In this document: one piece after another, positions 1 through 6,575 of the stretch
How positions within the stretch are numbered: position 1 is the stretch's first letter
How the letters are laid out: the number at the start of each line of letters is the position of its first letter
NCBI GenBank assembly: GCA_014384505.1
Contig: JACNFT010000107.1
Coordinates: forward strand, 1-7,910
Reading direction: 5' to 3'
DNA from: Cryomorphaceae bacterium
Lineage (GTDB): Bacteria > Bacteroidota > Bacteroidia > Flavobacteriales > BACL11
Length of the DNA: 7,910 nucleotides
Translations under genes and position numbers: made by a program
Notes under the pieces: generated by a model
The model's input: only the letters and a program-made list of their open reading frames with translations
Told to the model about the DNA's origin: nothing
Database searches by the model: none

Positions 1-68
1 TCAATTACCCCCCAGAAATAACAATTCGTTCTAATTGGGATCTGGAATTGGAGTGGGAGTTAAAGTAG
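1..68 (+). CDS. Possible C-terminal end of an unidentified protein (partial, 5' end outside window)
   Basis: A plus-strand frame is open from the left edge (first full codon at 3) to a TAG at 66-68. The visible residues end in ITIRSNWDLELEWELK, which alternates hydrophobic with charged or polar residues. That pattern suits a terminal beta strand of a real protein better than random AT-rich sequence does. If real, the gene converges on the omega-amidase gene and the two stop regions overlap by 9 bp. Only 21 codons are visible, so no family or function can be given. The other two plus-strand frames close within 35 bases, and no minus-strand ATG lies in 1-59. Chance openness over so short a distance is quite possible, hence the low confidence. 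Confidence 0.4.
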   Translation, partial: NYPPEITIRSNWDLELEWELK

Positions 69-836
69 GCTGAAATTATCTCTGTCCTGCAAAAAATTCA
101 TTTGCCTTCTTTTTAATTTCAAATCATCTAAACTGATTTCAAATTGTAATACTTCTTCCTTATTTTCAGTTGCCGAAAACAACTCTTTACCAAAAGCGTC
201 AAAAACTTTAGAATGACCGTTAAATGGAATTTTGTTACCGTCTTCTCCTACTCTATTTACTCCAATAGTATAACATTGGTTTTCAATAGAACGCGCTTTT
301 AAAAGAGTATCCCAAGCATCAATTCGTTTTACAGGCCAGTTTGCTAAGTAGATTAACACATCATAATCTACATCATTTCGGCTAAAAACGGGGAAACGCA
401 AATCATAACAAATAAGCGGGCAAATTATCCAACCTTCTACTTCTACAATTAATCTTTCCTTTCCTTTAGTTATATATTTTTCTTCTTTAATTAAAGAAAA
501 TAAATGATGTTTATCGTAAGTATAAACTATTCCATTTTTTGAAATCCAAACAAGGCGATTGAAAATATTTTCGCCTTCTTTAATCATTAAAGTTCCGGCA
601 ATAGCGCAGTTCTTAGTTTTAGAAATCTCTTTCATCCAACTAATTGTTTTTCCATCCATACTCTCAGCTAAGTGATTAGATTTTGGACAAAAAGCCGTAT
701 TAAACATTTCAGGTAATAAGATTATATCAGTACCTTTAATACTTGAAATTACTGTTTCAAAATGAGAAAGATTTGCATCTACATCTTCCCAAAATAATTG
801 AGATTGAACTAAAGTTATATTGAGGGGTTCTTTCAT
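60..836 (-). CDS. yafV: Omega-amidase, YafV type (carbon-nitrogen hydrolase, nitrilase superfamily)
   Basis: Predicted cytoplasmic amidase of 258 residues, the usual length for the YafV/Nit2 group. Known members hydrolyse 2-oxoglutaramate and 2-oxosuccinamate to 2-oxoglutarate or oxaloacetate plus ammonia, clearing the amide 2-oxo acids left by glutamine and asparagine transaminases. The nitrilase Glu-Lys-Cys triad is visible: E43 in LPEMF, K109 in YDKHHLF and C143 in ICYDLRFP. Further family blocks are YLANWP (163-168), ARSIENQ (181-187) and the NRVGEDGN segment (194-201). The resemblance to E. coli YafV runs the full length. I chose the ATG at 836. An in-frame ATG at 854 would add six residues, but it lies directly against the T-tract of the sdhB terminator, and the family homology begins near KITLVQ-like residues after the second Met. 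There is no signal peptide. The gene lies downstream of sdhB on the same strand but beyond a terminator. Substrate assignment rests on family membership only. Confidence 0.9.
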   Translation of the reverse strand: MKEPLNITLVQSQLFWEDVDANLSHFETVISSIKGTDIILLPEMFNTAFCPKSNHLAESMDGKTISWMKEISKTKNCAIAGTLMIKEGENIFNRLVWISKNGIVYTYDKHHLFSLIKEEKYITKGKERLIVEVEGWIICPLICYDLRFPVFSRNDVDYDVLIYLANWPVKRIDAWDTLLKARSIENQCYTIGVNRVGEDGNKIPFNGHSKVFDAFGKELFSATENKEEVLQFEISLDDLKLKRRQMNFLQDRDNFSLL

Positions 837-841
837 CAAGC

Positions 842-849
842 CAAAAATA
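842..849 (-). promoter_or_regulatory. Candidate -7 element for the omega-amidase gene (weak)
   Basis: Read on the minus strand this is TATTTTTG, which fits the Bacteroidota -7 consensus TAnnTTTG and ends 5 nt before the ATG at 836. No TTG lies at the expected 17-23 nt upstream; the nearest, within ACTTGC, leaves a 13-nt spacer. If used, the transcript would be nearly leaderless. Such matches arise easily in T-rich DNA. Confidence 0.2.
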
Positions 850-856
850 AGCATAA

Positions 857-885
857 AAAAAGCAAGTCTTTAAAACTTGCTTTTT
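857..885 (-). terminator. Rho-independent terminator of the sdhCAB operon
   Basis: This is a perfect inverted repeat with 11-bp arms (857-867 and 875-885) and a 7-nt loop (868-874). The core of the stem is AGCAAGT pairing with ACTTGCT. Read on the minus strand the hairpin is followed by an uninterrupted T-run, so it sits 23 nt past the sdhB stop in the correct orientation. A T-run is also present on the other side, so it could work in both directions. It separates sdhB from the omega-amidase gene, leaving almost no room for a conventional promoter between them. Confidence 0.85.
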
Positions 886-908
886 AATTTTTTATAAAAT
901 TTGTTTTA

Positions 909-1658
909 CTACTCAGCAGTAATAGAAGCAGATAAATATTCTCTATTCATTTTTGCAATGTATTCAATAGAAATGCTTTTAGGACATTCTACCTCACAAG
1001 CTCCAGTATTGGTACAGTTACCAAAACCTTCTTTATCCATTTGCTCCACCATATTCAATACTCTTTGTTTACGTTCTACTTGACCTTGGGGTAAGTAAGC
1101 ATATTGAGAGACTTTAGCTGCAACAAATAACATAGCAGAAGAATTTTTACAAGTAGCAACACAAGCTCCACACCCAATACAAGAGGCTACATCAAAAGCT
1201 TTATCTGCATTCATTTTAGGAATTGGCAATGCATTTGCATCTTGCGTATTACCAGAAGTATTTACAGAAACAAACCCTCCTGATTGTTGAATTCTTTCAA
1301 ACGAACTTCTATCTACAATTAAATCCTTTATAACTGGCATAGCTGCCGAACGCCAAGGTTCAATATAGATAGTTTCTCCATCTTTAAACATTCGCATGTG
1401 TAATTGACAAGTAGTTACTTTTCTATCAGGGCCATGTGCCTCTCCATTAATATAAAGCGAACAAGTACCACAGATTCCCTCCCGGCAATCATGATCAAAA
1501 GCAACAGGCTCTGTTCCTTCCATTATCAATTGCTCATTCATTACATCAAGCATTTCTAAAAAAGAATAATGGCCTAAAATTCCAGTAACTTTATAAGTTT
1601 CTAAACCTCCTTTATCTTCTCTATTTTTCTGTCTCCAGACTTTTAATGTTAAATCCAT
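909..1658 (-). CDS. sdhB: Succinate dehydrogenase iron-sulfur subunit
   Basis: This 249-residue protein carries electrons from the SdhA flavin to the membrane anchor through three iron-sulfur clusters. The N-terminal ferredoxin-like domain holds the [2Fe-2S] ligands C58, C63, C66 and C84 (DCREGICGTC, then a later Cys). The C-terminal helical domain has C160-x2-C163-x2-C166-x3-C170 and C215-x5-C221-x3-C225-Pro. By analogy with E. coli SdhB, C160, C163, C166 and C225 bind [4Fe-4S], while C170, C215 and C221 bind [3Fe-4S]. Every ligand is present. C170 is followed by Lys rather than the Pro seen in E. coli. The ATG at 1658 lies 4 nt beyond the sdhA stop, so the two genes are tightly coupled. It is the last gene of sdhCAB, with a terminator 23 nt downstream. 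A fumarate reductase subunit is hard to exclude from sequence, but an aerobic-type sdhCAB order favours succinate oxidation. Confidence 0.97.
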   Translation of the reverse strand: MDLTLKVWRQKNREDKGGLETYKVTGILGHYSFLEMLDVMNEQLIMEGTEPVAFDHDCREGICGTCSLYINGEAHGPDRKVTTCQLHMRMFKDGETIYIEPWRSAAMPVIKDLIVDRSSFERIQQSGGFVSVNTSGNTQDANALPIPKMNADKAFDVASCIGCGACVATCKNSSAMLFVAAKVSQYAYLPQGQVERKQRVLNMVEQMDKEGFGNCTNTGACEVECPKSISIEYIAKMNREYLSASITAE

Positions 1659-1662
1659 ATCT

Positions 1663-3678
1663 TTATTTATATGATCTTTGTTTTAATTCAATATCCTTAA
1701 ATTCCAACTCTTCTTTATGCAGAATAGCATCAGCAGGCTCTCCCTTATATTCCCAAGCTGCTACATAAGCATAATCTTCATCATTTCTTTTTGCCTCACC
1801 CTTTTGCTCTCCATCTAACTCTACCGACTCTTCTCTAAAGTGTCCTCCACAACTTTCATTTCTATGCAATGCATCTTTTGCAAAAAGTTCTCCTAACTCT
1901 AAAAAGTCAGCTACTCTTCCTGCTTTTTCCAATTCAGGATTTAAAGAGTTTCTATCTCCAGGAATTCTTACATCATTCCAAAAATCAGTACGGATTTGTT
2001 TTATCTCGGCCATTGCTTTTTTCAAACCCTCTTCATTTCTGGCCATACCAACATATTCCCACATTGCTTTTCCTAATAACTTATGGAAATGGTCAACAGA
2101 TTTTGTTCCTTTAATATTCATCAACTTCTCAATTCTATCAGAAACCTCTTTTTCTGCTTCCTCAAATTCTGGAGTTTCTGTAGAAATTTTTCCTGTTCTA
2201 ATTTCGTTAGAAAGGTAATCCCCAATTGTATAAGGCAATACAAAATACCCATCAGCTAACCCTTGCATTAGTGCAGATGCACCTAAACGATTCGCTCCAT
2301 GGTCAGAGAAATTTGCCTCACCAATACAATAACATCCTTCTACAGAAGTCATTAAATTATAATCTACCCAAACACCTCCCATAGTATAATGTACTGCTGG
2401 GTAAATCATCATTGGTGTTTTGTATGGGTCTTGCGCTACAATTTTTTCATACATTTGGAAAAGGTTACCGTATTTTGATTCAATAACCGCTTCTCCTAAT
2501 TTTAAAATATCTTCTTGAGTAGGGCTTTCCATTCTGGCAATTGCAGCCTCTTGCTTTCCGTATCTTTGTATTGCTGATGCAAAGTCTAAATATACCGCCT
2601 CCCCTGTTTCATTTACTCCATAACCAGCGTCACATCTTTCCTTTGCAGCTCTAGATGCTACATCTCTTGGTACTAAATTACCAAAAGCAGGATACATTCT
2701 TTCTAAGTAATAATCTCTTTGTTCTTCCGATAAATCAATCGGCATTAACTTTCCTTCACGGATAGCTAATACATCTTCAATATTTTTAGGTACCCAAATT
2801 CTTCCATCATTTCTTAAAGATTCTGACATCAAAGTTAGCTTAGACTGATGATCTCCACTTCTAGGAATACATGTAGGATGAATTTGCGTATAACATGGAT
2901 TTGCAAAATGTGCTCCCTTTTTATGAATTTTCCAGGCTGCAGTTGCGTTAGATCCCATTGCATTAGTAGATAAGAAAAATACATTTCCGTATCCTCCACT
3001 AGCAATAACCACAGCATGAGCTGAATGTCTTTCTAACTCTCCCGTTTCTAAATTTCTTGCAATAATGCCTCTTGCTTTCCCGTCTACTTTTACCAATTCA
3101 ACCATCTCATGACGGTTGTACATGGTAACTTTCCCCTTTGCAATTTGCCTGTTAAGTGCTGAATAAGCACCAAGTAAAAGTTGTTGTCCTGTTTGCCCTT
3201 TTGCATAAAATGTTCTGGAAACCAAAACCCCTCCAAATGAACGGTTATCTAAAAGTCCTCCATAATCTCTTCCAAATGGAACTCCCTGGGCAACACATTG
3301 ATCAATGATATTTCCAGAAACTTCAGACAATCTATGAACATTCGCTTCCCTTGATCTATAATCTCCTCCCTTTACTGTATCATAAAATAATCTATAAACA
3401 GAATCCCCATCATTTTGATAATTTTTTGCTGCATTAATTCCTCCTTGTGCTGCAATAGAATGTGCTCTTCTTGGAGAGTCTTGGTAACAAAATGTTTTTA
3501 CATTATAACCCATTTCTGCTAAGGAAGCTGCTGCAGAACCACCAGCTAAGCCTGTACCAACAACAATTATATCAATGTTTCTTTTATTTGCTGGGTTTAC
3601 TAAATTAATATGATTTTTATGATTTGTCCATTTGTCTTTTAAAGGACCATCTGGTATTTTAGAATCTAAAACTGACAT
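1663..3678 (-). CDS. sdhA: Succinate dehydrogenase flavoprotein subunit
   Basis: This 671-residue catalytic subunit oxidises succinate to fumarate with covalently bound FAD on the cytoplasmic face of the membrane. The FAD-binding Rossmann motif GTGLAGGSAAASLAE spans 41-55. H73 in the RRAHSIAAQGGINAA block is the expected flavin-linked histidine. IHPT (266-269) and HYTMGGVWVD (430-439) are the usual substrate and flavin contacts. R338 in PRDVASR matches the catalytic arginine of the family. GEANFSDHGANRLGASAL (453-470) is the second FAD segment, and the C-terminal HRNESCGGHFREE block (605-617) is also intact. The length of about 670 residues fits the menaquinone-linked type, being longer than E. 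coli SdhA. It starts 16 nt after the sdhC stop and ends 4 nt before sdhB, all within one operon. No Shine-Dalgarno is visible; the leader is AT-rich, as is normal for Bacteroidota. Confidence 0.97.
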   Translation of the reverse strand: MSVLDSKIPDGPLKDKWTNHKNHINLVNPANKRNIDIIVVGTGLAGGSAAASLAEMGYNVKTFCYQDSPRRAHSIAAQGGINAAKNYQNDGDSVYRLFYDTVKGGDYRSREANVHRLSEVSGNIIDQCVAQGVPFGRDYGGLLDNRSFGGVLVSRTFYAKGQTGQQLLLGAYSALNRQIAKGKVTMYNRHEMVELVKVDGKARGIIARNLETGELERHSAHAVVIASGGYGNVFFLSTNAMGSNATAAWKIHKKGAHFANPCYTQIHPTCIPRSGDHQSKLTLMSESLRNDGRIWVPKNIEDVLAIREGKLMPIDLSEEQRDYYLERMYPAFGNLVPRDVASRAAKERCDAGYGVNETGEAVYLDFASAIQRYGKQEAAIARMESPTQEDILKLGEAVIESKYGNLFQMYEKIVAQDPYKTPMMIYPAVHYTMGGVWVDYNLMTSVEGCYCIGEANFSDHGANRLGASALMQGLADGYFVLPYTIGDYLSNEIRTGKISTETPEFEEAEKEVSDRIEKLMNIKGTKSVDHFHKLLGKAMWEYVGMARNEEGLKKAMAEIKQIRTDFWNDVRIPGDRNSLNPELEKAGRVADFLELGELFAKDALHRNESCGGHFREESVELDGEQKGEAKRNDEDYAYVAAWEYKGEPADAILHKEELEFKDIELKQRSYK

Positions 3679-3694
3679 AGTTTATTTTTTAATT

Positions 3695-4363
3695 TTATAA
3701 CTGATTGAAATAATGGAATAAAGCAATAAAAACAAATCCTGCTGGGATAATGATTGCATAAAGGTTACCTAATTTCTTAATTGTTGGCGTATATTTATTA
3801 TGATTAAATCCTGCAGATTGAAAAGCCGATTGAAAACCATGTAACAAGTGCAAAGATAAAAATACAAAAGAGATACAATAAATAACTATTCTTGCCAGAT
3901 CCTGAAATTTATGTTGCAAATGAGGAAAGTATTTTGTTGGCTCATCCCACTTTCCATCAATGAACTTATCTTTAATTTCTGGCAACCAGAAATCGTAAAA
4001 ATGTAAGCCTAAAAATAACATCACCATAATGCCGGTAATAATCATATTTCGACTCATCCAATTCGAATTTTCACTTGGCTTGTCCATTGCGTATTTCACC
4101 GGACGAGCAGCTTTATTTTTTACATCTAAATAAATCCCCATTCCTAGATGAAATAAAACACCAACCAATAAAACTGGTTGTAACACAAACTGCACCAAAC
4201 CATTTGTCCCCATAAAATGAGAAACTTCATTAAATAAATCAGCACTTATTACCGAAAAGAAATTGATTACGAAATGTTGCATTAAAAAAAACATCAAGAA
4301 AAAACCTGATAGGGCCATTAATACTTTTCTTCCAACTGAAGAACTTGATAATCCTTTACTCAT
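3695..4363 (-). CDS. sdhC: Succinate dehydrogenase cytochrome b subunit, single-anchor (type B) form
   Basis: This 222-residue membrane anchor takes electrons from SdhB and reduces menaquinone through two b haems. Five hydrophobic segments are visible at about 13-36, 57-79, 107-126, 156-178 and 199-219, as in the B. subtilis and Wolinella single-subunit anchors. Histidines fall in the expected helices. H30, H72, H121 and H172 (or H175) are the best candidates for the four axial haem ligands, judged by spacing like that of B. subtilis SdhC (H28, H70, H113, H155). An extra H217 lies in the last helix. There is no separate sdhD, which agrees with this architecture. The ATG at 4363 follows a predicted transcription start by about 20 nt. 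It is the first gene of sdhCAB. The haem ligand assignment is inferred from spacing and not from an alignment. Confidence 0.93.
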   Translation of the reverse strand: MSKGLSSSSVGRKVLMALSGFFLMFFLMQHFVINFFSVISADLFNEVSHFMGTNGLVQFVLQPVLLVGVLFHLGMGIYLDVKNKAARPVKYAMDKPSENSNWMSRNMIITGIMVMLFLGLHFYDFWLPEIKDKFIDGKWDEPTKYFPHLQHKFQDLARIVIYCISFVFLSLHLLHGFQSAFQSAGFNHNKYTPTIKKLGNLYAIIIPAGFVFIALFHYFNQL

Positions 4364-4387
4364 TTTATTATTTTAAATATTAAGTGG

Positions 4388-4418
4388 CAAATGTAAGATT
4401 CATAATGGAAAAAACCAA
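4388..4418 (-). promoter_or_regulatory. Promoter of the sdhCAB operon (Bacteroidota type)
   Basis: On the minus strand the -33 element TTG (4418-4416) is followed by a 20-nt spacer and the -7 element TACATTTG (4395-4388), an exact fit to TAnnTTTG. Both the sequence and the spacing agree with the pattern known for Flavobacterium and Bacteroides primary sigma factors. Transcription should start near 4382, giving a leader of about 20 nt before the sdhC ATG. One copy of the 9-bp repeat ATTCATAAT lies inside the spacer. Confidence 0.75.
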
Positions 4419-4438
4419 CCCATTTTCTAATTCATAAT
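4398..4438. repeat. Pair of 9-bp direct repeats in the sdhC/aminopeptidase intergenic region
   Basis: ATTCATAAT occurs exactly at 4398-4406 and again at 4430-4438, with starts 32 bp apart, about three helical turns. Each copy is itself a short imperfect palindrome (ATT-cat-AAT). The first copy sits in the spacer of the sdhC promoter. The second lies upstream of that promoter and roughly at the -33 region of the divergent aminopeptidase promoter. The placement suits a regulator-binding site, but the AT-rich composition makes chance repetition possible. Confidence 0.4.
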
Positions 4439-4463
4439 CAATATAGATAACCCTTATTTTTAC

Positions 4464-4471
4464 TAACTTTG
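4464..4471 (+). promoter_or_regulatory. -7 element of the aminopeptidase promoter
   Basis: TAACTTTG matches TAnnTTTG exactly and ends 21 nt before the ATG at 4493, predicting a leader of about 15 nt. No clear TTG is visible at the -33 distance (around 4438-4446), so the promoter may be weak or need an activator. The element decides the start codon: an in-frame TTG at 4469 lies inside it and would therefore not be in the transcript. Confidence 0.6.
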
Positions 4472-4492
4472 TCAACCTTAAAAAAATCAAAG

Positions 4493-5782
4493 ATGAAATA
4501 TTTACCAATTGACAACCAGCTATTTATTAATAACAGAAAGAAATTTTCAACAAAATTAGCAACAAATACCATAGCAATTTTTAATGCAAATGATGTAATG
4601 CCTACAAATGCAGATGGCACTATGCCTTTTCGTCAAAACAATGATTTATTTTGGCTAAGCGGTGTTGACCAAGAAGAAAGCGTACTTGTTATTTTTCCTG
4701 ATCATACTGATGAATCGCAAAGGGAAATTCTTTTTTTAAAGGAAACTAATGAGCATATTGCGATTTGGGAAGGGGCAAAACTTACTAAAGAAGGCGCATT
4801 AAAAACTGCTGGAATAAAAACAGTTTATTGGCTTAATGAATTAGAAGGAAAGATTGCTGAATTAATTGGAAAATGTAATGGCATTTACTTAAACAAGAAT
4901 ATTCATAGTCGTTCAGCATCAGCTGTTGAAACTAGAGATGATCGATTTAGAAAAATGATAGCAGATAAATTCTCAGAAACAACAATACATGAAGTAGCGC
5001 CAGTTATGCATGAGCTAAGAGCTGTTAAATCAAACTTTGAAATAAAGCTAATGCAAAATGCCTGTGACATTACCGAAAAAGGACTGAGAAGAATACTGCC
5101 ATTCATTAAACCTGGAGTCACAGAATATGAAATTGAAGCAGAATTAATGCATGAATTTTTAAAAAATAGATCTAATGGTTTTGCTTACCAACCTATTATT
5201 GGATCAGGAGTAGACTCCTGTGTATTGCATTATATTGACAACAACAAAGCCTGTAAGGATGGCGATATTTTACTAATGGACTTTGGAGCTGAATATGCAA
5301 ATTATGCTTCTGATTTAACAAGAACAATTCCAGTAAACGGGAAGTTTACAAACAGACAAAAAGCGGTTTATAATTCAGTATTGCTAGTAATGAAAGAGGC
5401 AACTAATATGTTACGCCCAGGCACTATATTTAAGGAATACAATGCTGAAATTGGTAGGATAATGGAATTGGAACTTATTAAATTAGGACTTTTAGACAAG
5501 CATGATGTACAAAAGCAAGACGCTAAGAGCCCATTATTTAAGCAATATTTTATGCATGGAACATCCCATTATTTAGGATTGGATGTACATGATGTAGGTG
5601 ATTTTGACTGGCCAATGAAAGAGGGAATGGTATTTACTTGCGAGCCTGGAATATACATTTTAGAAGAGAAGTTAGGAATAAGATTAGAAAATGATATTCT
5701 AGTTACAGCAAACGGACCTGATGATTTAATGAAGAATATACCAATTGAAGCAGAAGAAATTGAACACTTAATGAATAGCTAA
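4493..5782 (+). CDS. pepP: Xaa-Pro aminopeptidase (aminopeptidase P, peptidase family M24B)
   Basis: This 429-residue metalloenzyme removes an N-terminal residue preceding proline and takes part in peptide turnover in the cytoplasm; no signal peptide is seen. The N-terminal AMP_N domain covers about 1-165 and includes FRQNNDLFWLSGVDQEES (46-63). The pita-bread catalytic domain follows. The two-metal site is complete by analogy with E. coli PepP (D260, D271, H354, E383, E406). Here the ligands are D263 (LMDFGAE), D274 (YASDLTR), H359 (HGTSHYLGLDVHD), E384 (CEPGIYI) and E399 (RLEND). H246 and H366 match the catalytic histidines. I chose the ATG at 4493 because the upstream in-frame TTG at 4469 falls within a -7 promoter element. 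The gene is divergent from sdhC, convergent with the T9SS cargo gene, and apparently monocistronic. The exact substrate range (aminopeptidase P versus prolidase) is not settled by motifs alone, but the N-terminal domain and length favour aminopeptidase P. Confidence 0.93.
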   Translation: MKYLPIDNQLFINNRKKFSTKLATNTIAIFNANDVMPTNADGTMPFRQNNDLFWLSGVDQEESVLVIFPDHTDESQREILFLKETNEHIAIWEGAKLTKEGALKTAGIKTVYWLNELEGKIAELIGKCNGIYLNKNIHSRSASAVETRDDRFRKMIADKFSETTIHEVAPVMHELRAVKSNFEIKLMQNACDITEKGLRRILPFIKPGVTEYEIEAELMHEFLKNRSNGFAYQPIIGSGVDSCVLHYIDNNKACKDGDILLMDFGAEYANYASDLTRTIPVNGKFTNRQKAVYNSVLLVMKEATNMLRPGTIFKEYNAEIGRIMELELIKLGLLDKHDVQKQDAKSPLFKQYFMHGTSHYLGLDVHDVGDFDWPMKEGMVFTCEPGIYILEEKLGIRLENDILVTANGPDDLMKNIPIEAEEIEHLMNS

Positions 5783-5802
5783 ATCTTAGCTGTTCAGACG
5801 GA

Positions 5803-6492
5803 TTATTGTACTACTAATTTTTCTTTTCTAATAGTTCCATCTGTGAGTCGTATCACCATCAAATAAGTGCCGCTAGGTGTGTTCTGTAAATTAATTTTCT
5901 TTAAAAATTGAGAATTTGACTGATAAACCTCATTCCCAAGCATATTATACAGAGCTACTTCTGATATGGAAAATTTATTCAGAAAATGAATGGTTTTATC
6001 TGAAAAATAGAAGATATTGTCTTTACTCGTAATGGCATCATCTATGCTACTAATCATTGAATTATACAAAACATGTACATTACTTGTTAAATGCTCATTA
6101 ACCTGTGAGCCTGAAACTTGAACTCTAGGCCATATAACTACAATATTATCACCTGCTAAATAATTTTGCTGGAGAACTACTTCATACATCATACCTAGGG
6201 GAAGTTCAATACTATCTCCTGGAAATAATGCTCCTGGGTTAATATGACCGATTTCTCTTTCATCAACTAAGCCCTGGGTCTGACATAGTCTTGCAGCTCT
6301 AAGAGCTATCTGGTTAGTAATAACACTATTTCCATCATTTACTACCCAACAATTATACCAAATTGTATCTCCTATAGAAACAGTGTCAGGAAGGGAAATA
6401 TTATTTGACGAAAAAGAAAGAGCAATATTCTGACCACTTGTAAAAGTAGAGCTTCCCAAAAAGAAAATAATAATAAAATGTCTTAATTTCAT
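5803..6492 (-). CDS. Small secreted protein with C-terminal T9SS type A sorting domain
   Basis: This 229-residue exported protein has no identified function. Residues 1-20 form a Sec signal peptide: KLRH, the hydrophobic run FIIIFFLG, then a likely cleavage after TSG before Q21. No lipobox cysteine is present. Residues about 22-145 are a beta-rich domain. Its start, LPDTVSIGDTIWYNCWVVNDGNS, resembles CARDB-like Ig-fold adhesion modules, but I cannot confirm this. It has two cysteines, C48 and C70. Residues about 155-229 match the type A T9SS C-terminal domain, with LYNMLGNEVY (181-190), SGTYLMVI (207-214) and a final Lys-rich strand ending KLVVQ. This domain directs passage through the outer membrane and is normally removed afterwards. 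The ATG at 6492 is preferred over one at 6528, since it places a standard positively charged signal peptide at the N-terminus. The cargo part is very short for a T9SS substrate. The gene stops 20 nt from the convergent aminopeptidase. Confidence 0.85.
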   Translation of the reverse strand: MKLRHFIIIFFLGSSTFTSGQNIALSFSSNNISLPDTVSIGDTIWYNCWVVNDGNSVITNQIALRAARLCQTQGLVDEREIGHINPGALFPGDSIELPLGMMYEVVLQQNYLAGDNIVVIWPRVQVSGSQVNEHLTSNVHVLYNSMISSIDDAITSKDNIFYFSDKTIHFLNKFSISEVALYNMLGNEVYQSNSQFLKKINLQNTPSGTYLMVIRLTDGTIRKEKLVVQ

Positions 6493-6497
6493 ATACA

Positions 6498-6505
6498 CAA
6501 AAATA
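6498..6505 (-). promoter_or_regulatory. Candidate -7 element for the T9SS cargo gene (weak)
   Basis: On the minus strand this is TATTTTTG, matching TAnnTTTG and ending 5 nt before the ATG at 6492. The nearest upstream TTG leaves a spacer of only 12 nt, short of the 17-23 nt expected. If the upstream ATG at 6528 were the true start, this element would lie inside the gene. The match may be chance in an AT-rich gap. Confidence 0.2.
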
Positions 6506-6550
6506 ATAATTTTTTTGCAAGTATTCACCTAACTTAAAACAATTTTAAAT

Positions 6551-6558
6551 TATCTTAG
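6551..6558 (+). promoter_or_regulatory. Possible -7 element for the right-edge gene
   Basis: TATCTTAG differs from TAnnTTTG at one position and ends 17 nt before the ATG at 6576, a spacing similar to that of the sdhC and aminopeptidase promoters in this window. No -33 TTG is found at the usual distance. The 83-bp gap 6493-6575 contains nothing else I can support. Confidence 0.3.
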
Positions 6559-6575
6559 CCGTTCAAAATAAGAAA

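Noticed and set aside
901..1083. Plus-strand open frame of 60 codons opposite sdhB
   Set aside because: It lies wholly within the coding sequence of sdhB, whose cysteine motifs and length are unambiguous, and its peptide has no recognisable features.
1869..2114. Plus-strand open frame of 81 codons opposite sdhA
   Set aside because: It is a shadow of the sdhA coding frame. Its apparent Leu/Phe-rich hydrophobicity is what the reverse strand of Glu/Lys-rich codons produces.
4438..4620. Minus-strand open frame of 60 codons with a hydrophobic stretch, covering the sdhC/pepP gap
   Set aside because: It overlaps the start of the aminopeptidase and its promoter, and the hydrophobicity follows from reading A-rich codons in reverse.
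4903..5121. Minus-strand open frame of 72 codons inside the aminopeptidase gene
   Set aside because: It is antisense to a well-conserved M24B gene, with no promoter or start context of its own.
5777..5791. Inverted repeat AGCTAA / TTAGCT with a 3-nt loop at the end of the aminopeptidase gene, as a terminator
   Set aside because: The stem has only 6 bp, overlaps the stop codon, and is followed by no T-run on either strand.
6493..6575. A small RNA or extra small gene between the two divergent right-hand genes
   Set aside because: The 83-bp gap shows no stable hairpin and no ORF of note; it is plain AT-rich promoter-type sequence.
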